A stretch of DNA of 7,304 nt from an uncultured Bacilli bacterium (GTDB lineage: Bacteria > Bacillota_I > Bacilli_A > RF39 > UBA660): contig CALVIJ010000044.1 of NCBI GenBank assembly GCA_944329505.1, positions 1 to 7,304 on the forward strand, given 5' to 3'. Shown in pieces: positions 3,863 to 7,304 of the stretch. Position numbers and translations under genes: made by a program. Within the stretch, counting starts at the first letter, position 1. Every line of letters begins with the position of its first letter. Below the pieces are notes generated by a model. The model searched no databases. It worked only from the letters and a program-made list of their open reading frames with translations, and had not been told where the DNA came from.

Positions 3863-6748
3863 ATGAATGCACCAATTAATATAAAAACATGTAATTCACT
3901 TTTAAAAAGCATGATTAAAATAGAAGATTTAATTAAAGCCGCAAAAGAAAATAACATTGAAGCTTTGACTATTACTGATAATAACATGTATGGTGTTCTA
4001 GATTTTTATAAAGCCTGCATCAACAATAATATCAAACCTATTATTGGTCTTGAAATATCCTTACCAGAAAAAGTAATATTCTATGCAATGAACTATAATG
4101 GTTATAAAAACCTTATGAAATTAACTACTATTAAATCTGAAAAAGTATTAACCATAGATGTTCTCGCACAATACTCATCTAATCTAATTTGTTTAGTTCC
4201 TTATGAGAGTAGAAAAATATATAACGAATTAAAAAAACTATATAAATATATTTTTATCACTTATAAAAATGAAGAACAAAAATCAAAAATCACCGCATCT
4301 AATACACTTTATATGAATGAAATTCTTTGTATAAATAAAGAAGACGAAAAATACTTAAAATACTTAAAAGCTATTAAAGAGGGAAAAAAAGTCAATGAAA
4401 TAGAAGAAAATTTTACAAACACTAGTCTCCTTCCTTTAAAAGAATTATCTAAAAACAATGAAATTTTAGTGAGCTTATGTGACGTTGAAATTAAAACCCA
4501 TCAAGATTTACTACCTGTATTTGATCAAGGAAAAGATGCTTATGACGAATTGAAAAAAGAGTGTATTAATGGAATGAAAAGCATATTTGGTAGTACTGCT
4601 CCTCGAAAATATGCGATAAGATTAAAGCAAGAACTAGAAATTATAAAGAAAATGGGATTTTGTGACTACTTTTTAATTGTTGCTGATTACATTAGATTTG
4701 CCAAAAAGAAAGGCATTTTAGTTGGACCTGGTAGAGGAAGTGCCGCAGGTTCACTAGTCGCATACACTTTAAATATTACAACGATTGATCCGTTAAAATA
4801 TAATTTACTTTTTGAAAGATTCTTAAACCCTGAAAGAATAACCATGCCTGATATTGACGTTGATTTTGAAGATACAAGAAGAGAAGAAGTTATTGAATAT
4901 TGTATAAATAAATATGGATTAAAAAAAGTTGCCTTAATTGTAACCTTTGGAACACTAGCTGCTAAACAAGCCATTAAGGATATATGTCGTACCTTAGATG
5001 TCGATCAAAAAAGAGTGGACAATTTAAGTAAACTATTAGACTCTAAATTAACTTTAAAACACAATTATCAAAATCCTAAAGTAAAAAAATATTTAGAAAT
5101 AAATTCAGAATTTAAACCGATTTATAAAATTGCTTCTAAATTTGAAGGCTTAAAACGTCACACATCACTTCATGCTGCTGGCATCGTTATGTCTAAATAT
5201 AATTTAGATGATTATATTCCACTAGATAAAACTCATGATGAATTTTATGCTACCGAATATGATAAGGATCATTTAGAAGAAATTGGGTTACTTAAAATGG
5301 ATTTTTTAGGCTTAAAAAACTTAACTTTAATCACTAATATTTTAAAAGAGATAGATAACTTAGAATTTGATACTATTCCTGAAGATGACAAAGAAGCTTT
5401 AAATATCTTCACTACGGTTAATACAGTTGGTATTTTTCAGTTTGAATCCGAAGGAATGAAAAAGTTTTTACACAAATTTAAACCTCAAACTTTCGAAGAC
5501 ATTGTTTCCGCTCTTGCACTATTCCGTCCAGGACCAATGAAAAATATCAATTCATATATTAGAAGAAAAAGAGGCCAAGAGAACATTGATTATTTCCATA
5601 AAGACCTAGAACCAATTTTAAAACCAACTTATGGAATTATTGTCTATCAAGAGCAAATAATGCAAATTGCAAATGTTATGGCTGGATATTCAATGGCCGA
5701 AGCTGATTTGCTTAGAAGAGCCATGAGTAAAAAAAGTGAAAGTATTTTACTAAAAGAGAAAGACAAATTTATCAATGGCAGCATAGAAAAAGGTTATAGT
5801 AAGGAACTTGCCGAAAAAGTTTATAATATGATTTTTAAATTTGCTGATTATGGATTTAACCGTTCACATTCAGTCGCCTACGCGATGATAGCCTATCGTA
5901 TGGCTTTTCTTAAAGCTCATTATCCTAAATTATTCATGAAACATTTACTTTCTGGAGCCATTAATAGTGAAATCAAAACCAAAGAATATATATATGAATG
6001 TAGTAAAAACAACATATCCATTCATAAGCCAGATATTAATTTAAGTACTAGTAGTTATGAAACTGTAAATAATCAAATTATTTTCCCACTAACAAACATT
6101 AAAAATGTTGGTGTGAATGCCGCTAAAACAATTTTAAAAGAAAGAGAAAAAGGTAAATTCAAAGACATCTTTGATTTTGCCTCTCGTTGCTATGGTGGAT
6201 CAGTCACTTCAAAAACTTTAGAAAATTTAATCTATTCAGGAGCCTTTGACTCGTTTGGATTTAATAAAAAAACTTTAATCAAAAACCTCGATATTATAAT
6301 AAATTATAGTGAAATTGGAGCTTATGTAGCAGATGACACTTTTAAACCTGAACTAGAAATCTGTGAAGAATTTTCTAGTAAAGAACGTATGAAACAGGAA
6401 CTAGAAATTTTTGGCTTTTATTTAAGTAATCATCCAATCACCGAATATAAAAAAAGAAATCCTAACACCATCGAACTAAAAGATTTAAATTCATATTTTG
6501 ATAAAGTGATTGAAGCCGTTATATATGTTGATAAAACAAAAGAAATAGACACAAAAAACAAAGATAAAATGATGTTTATCACTGGTAGTGATGAACTATC
6601 ACAAGTAGATATTGTCGTCTTTCCGAGAGTCTATGAAAATATGCCGATTATTAATAATGGAGACATCCTAAAAATAATAGGTAAAGTAGAAAAAAGATAC
6701 GATCAATATCAAATAGTGGCCATTAACATAGTAAAGTTAGAAAATTAA
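3863..6748 (+). CDS. dnaE: DNA polymerase III alpha subunit, DnaE type
   Basis: A replicative C-family DNA polymerase of 961 residues. In low-GC Gram-positives DnaE typically extends primers or acts in lesion bypass beside PolC (known of the family; PolC is not in the window). Order of domains: a degenerate PHP domain (about 1-200); palm with GPGRGSAAGS (288-297) and PDIDVDF (329-335) giving catalytic D332 and D334, and the third Asp D480 in KMDFLGLKNLT; fingers with FRPGPM (554-559), YQEQIMQIANVMAGYS (595-610) and FNRSHSVAYAMIAYRMAFLKAHYP (665-688); helix-hairpin-helix NIKNVGVNAAKTIL (745-758); SNHPI (855-859); and a C-terminal OB fold (about 883-958). The PHP metal ligands are lost: the usual HxH is N6/K8 and the TDHG His is replaced in TDNN (38-41), so no PHP exonuclease activity is expected. 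At 961 it is shorter than the usual 1030-1120. SD GGAGGG precedes ATG by five bases. No Trp residues. Confidence 0.96.
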   Translation: MNAPINIKTCNSLLKSMIKIEDLIKAAKENNIEALTITDNNMYGVLDFYKACINNNIKPIIGLEISLPEKVIFYAMNYNGYKNLMKLTTIKSEKVLTIDVLAQYSSNLICLVPYESRKIYNELKKLYKYIFITYKNEEQKSKITASNTLYMNEILCINKEDEKYLKYLKAIKEGKKVNEIEENFTNTSLLPLKELSKNNEILVSLCDVEIKTHQDLLPVFDQGKDAYDELKKECINGMKSIFGSTAPRKYAIRLKQELEIIKKMGFCDYFLIVADYIRFAKKKGILVGPGRGSAAGSLVAYTLNITTIDPLKYNLLFERFLNPERITMPDIDVDFEDTRREEVIEYCINKYGLKKVALIVTFGTLAAKQAIKDICRTLDVDQKRVDNLSKLLDSKLTLKHNYQNPKVKKYLEINSEFKPIYKIASKFEGLKRHTSLHAAGIVMSKYNLDDYIPLDKTHDEFYATEYDKDHLEEIGLLKMDFLGLKNLTLITNILKEIDNLEFDTIPEDDKEALNIFTTVNTVGIFQFESEGMKKFLHKFKPQTFEDIVSALALFRPGPMKNINSYIRRKRGQENIDYFHKDLEPILKPTYGIIVYQEQIMQIANVMAGYSMAEADLLRRAMSKKSESILLKEKDKFINGSIEKGYSKELAEKVYNMIFKFADYGFNRSHSVAYAMIAYRMAFLKAHYPKLFMKHLLSGAINSEIKTKEYIYECSKNNISIHKPDINLSTSSYETVNNQIIFPLTNIKNVGVNAAKTILKEREKGKFKDIFDFASRCYGGSVTSKTLENLIYSGAFDSFGFNKKTLIKNLDIIINYSEIGAYVADDTFKPELEICEEFSSKERMKQELEIFGFYLSNHPITEYKKRNPNTIELKDLNSYFDKVIEAVIYVDKTKEIDTKNKDKMMFITGSDELSQVDIVVFPRVYENMPIINNGDILKIIGKVEKRYDQYQIVAINIVKLEN

Positions 6749-6777
6749 ATATGGCTCTATATTTTTCTTAAAAAATA

Positions 6778-6786
6778 TGTTATTCT
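6778..6786 (+). promoter_or_regulatory. Possible extended -10 element before the 3'-terminal gene
   Basis: TGtTATTCT (6778-6786) resembles an extended -10 box, but the base positions 17 upstream (TATATT) are a poor -35. It lies 29 bases after the dnaE stop. An AT-only 8-bp inverted repeat (6759-6766 with 6771-6778) overlaps the spacer. Since no real terminator follows dnaE, the downstream gene may equally be transcribed from dnaE. Confidence 0.25.
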
Positions 6787-6805
6787 AATAATAGAGGTGA
6801 ACAGA

Positions 6806-7304
6806 ATGAAAGGGGAAAAAGGAAAACTAATTTTAGTATATATTTTAATGCTTTTAGTAATTGGATTAATTATTGCTTTAACTTTTGTTATTTTAAATAA
6901 CAAACCAGAAGAAAAGCAACAAGAAAGTACCGCAACTGATACACCTACTGTTGATGTAAACCCATATCCAAATATATCAGAAGAGTGTACTTTTAATCTT
7001 ACAATGGATGAGTATAATGCTTTAACTGGACCTAGATGTAAAAATGGATATAGTCGTTATAATGTCACAGGACTTAATATTGGTGGAAAGTCTATAAACA
7101 TATCTATCATTTATACTGATATAGATGGCAATAAAGCTGGTATATATGTAAATGATCGTAGAGCTACGACTAAAATTGATAATCTTAGTAATATTAAATT
7201 TGGAGTGTTTGATGATAAAATATTCATCTTAGATAATAATAACAGTGAATCAAATGTTTTAGTATATTCATCTGATGCTATTCAGTTATATAATTTAAAA
7301 GAAA
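6806..7304 (+). CDS. Membrane-anchored extracytoplasmic protein, unknown function (partial, 3' end outside window)
   Basis: An open frame from ATG at 6806 to the window edge gives 166 residues without a stop. The SD AGAGGTGA (6793-6800) lies five bases before the ATG. Residues 1-7 are basic (MKGEKGK), residues about 8-30 are a strongly hydrophobic helix, and no lipobox Cys follows, so this is a type II-like anchor or uncleaved signal. A Pro/Glu/Thr-rich linker (about 33-55) leads into an extracytoplasmic domain rich in beta-like stretches and Asn/Asp/Ile. Two cysteines (C61 in EECTF, C78 in GPRCKNG) could form a disulfide outside the cell (inference). I do not recognise the family. It follows dnaE by 57 bases on the same strand with no convincing terminator between, so co-transcription is possible, but no functional link to replication is evident. 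Confidence 0.8.
   Translation, partial: MKGEKGKLILVYILMLLVIGLIIALTFVILNNKPEEKQQESTATDTPTVDVNPYPNISEECTFNLTMDEYNALTGPRCKNGYSRYNVTGLNIGGKSINISIIYTDIDGNKAGIYVNDRRATTKIDNLSNIKFGVFDDKIFILDNNNSESNVLVYSSDAIQLYNLKE

Noticed and set aside
4687..4974. 95-codon minus-strand ORF inside dnaE.
   Set aside because: Antisense shadow of the conserved palm-domain coding sequence; no independent evidence.
6759..6778. Eight-bp inverted repeat after dnaE as a terminator.
   Set aside because: The stem is A-T only, has no following T run on the plus strand and would be unstable; likely a chance product of base composition.

Overview
The window is strongly AT-rich and looks like the chromosome of a low-GC Gram-positive-type bacterium (Bacilli or a Mollicutes-related gut lineage). 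This rests on the heavy Lys/Asn/Ile content of the proteins, Shine-Dalgarno (SD) sequences of the AAGGAGG type, sigma-A-like promoters with extended -10 boxes, and a DnaE polymerase whose PHP domain is degenerate. TGA acts as a stop (it ends the response regulator inside an ATGA overlap), so the code is the standard bacterial one and not the Mycoplasma TGA=Trp code. The taxon is inference; nothing here fixes the genus.

Layout. Positions 79-1988 (+) hold a two-component pair: an OmpR/PhoB-type response regulator whose stop overlaps the start of a membrane histidine kinase. A 12-bp intrinsic terminator begins inside the kinase stop codon. Facing it on the minus strand are a clpX/hslU-like AAA+ ATPase gene (2322-3719) followed by rpmB (2049-2222, ribosomal protein bL28, missed by simple ORF finding because it is short). 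rpmB has its own promoter, and its terminator hairpin contains the rpmB stop codon. A 143-bp divergent control region (3720-3862) separates the AAA+ gene from dnaE (3863-6748, +), a 961-residue DNA polymerase III alpha subunit. After dnaE, a gene starting at 6806 runs off the window; it encodes a protein with one N-terminal membrane anchor and a largely extracytoplasmic domain of unknown function.

How the genes relate. The kinase and regulator form a co-translated signalling unit whose signal and targets are not visible. rpmB and dnaE are housekeeping genes. The AAA+ ATPase is the most unusual item. It keeps the ClpX-type ATPase core (Walker A, Walker B, GYVG pore loop, arginine finger, GAR sensor 2). 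It lacks the ClpX zinc-binding N-domain, has a different and partly repetitive N-domain, lacks a recognisable RKH loop, and has a shortened segment where ClpX carries its IGF ClpP-docking loop. It ends in an IGF-containing C-terminus, which could be chance or a relocated docking tail. No mobile element, CRISPR array, tRNA or rRNA gene was seen, and there is no gene-free stretch over 300 bases.
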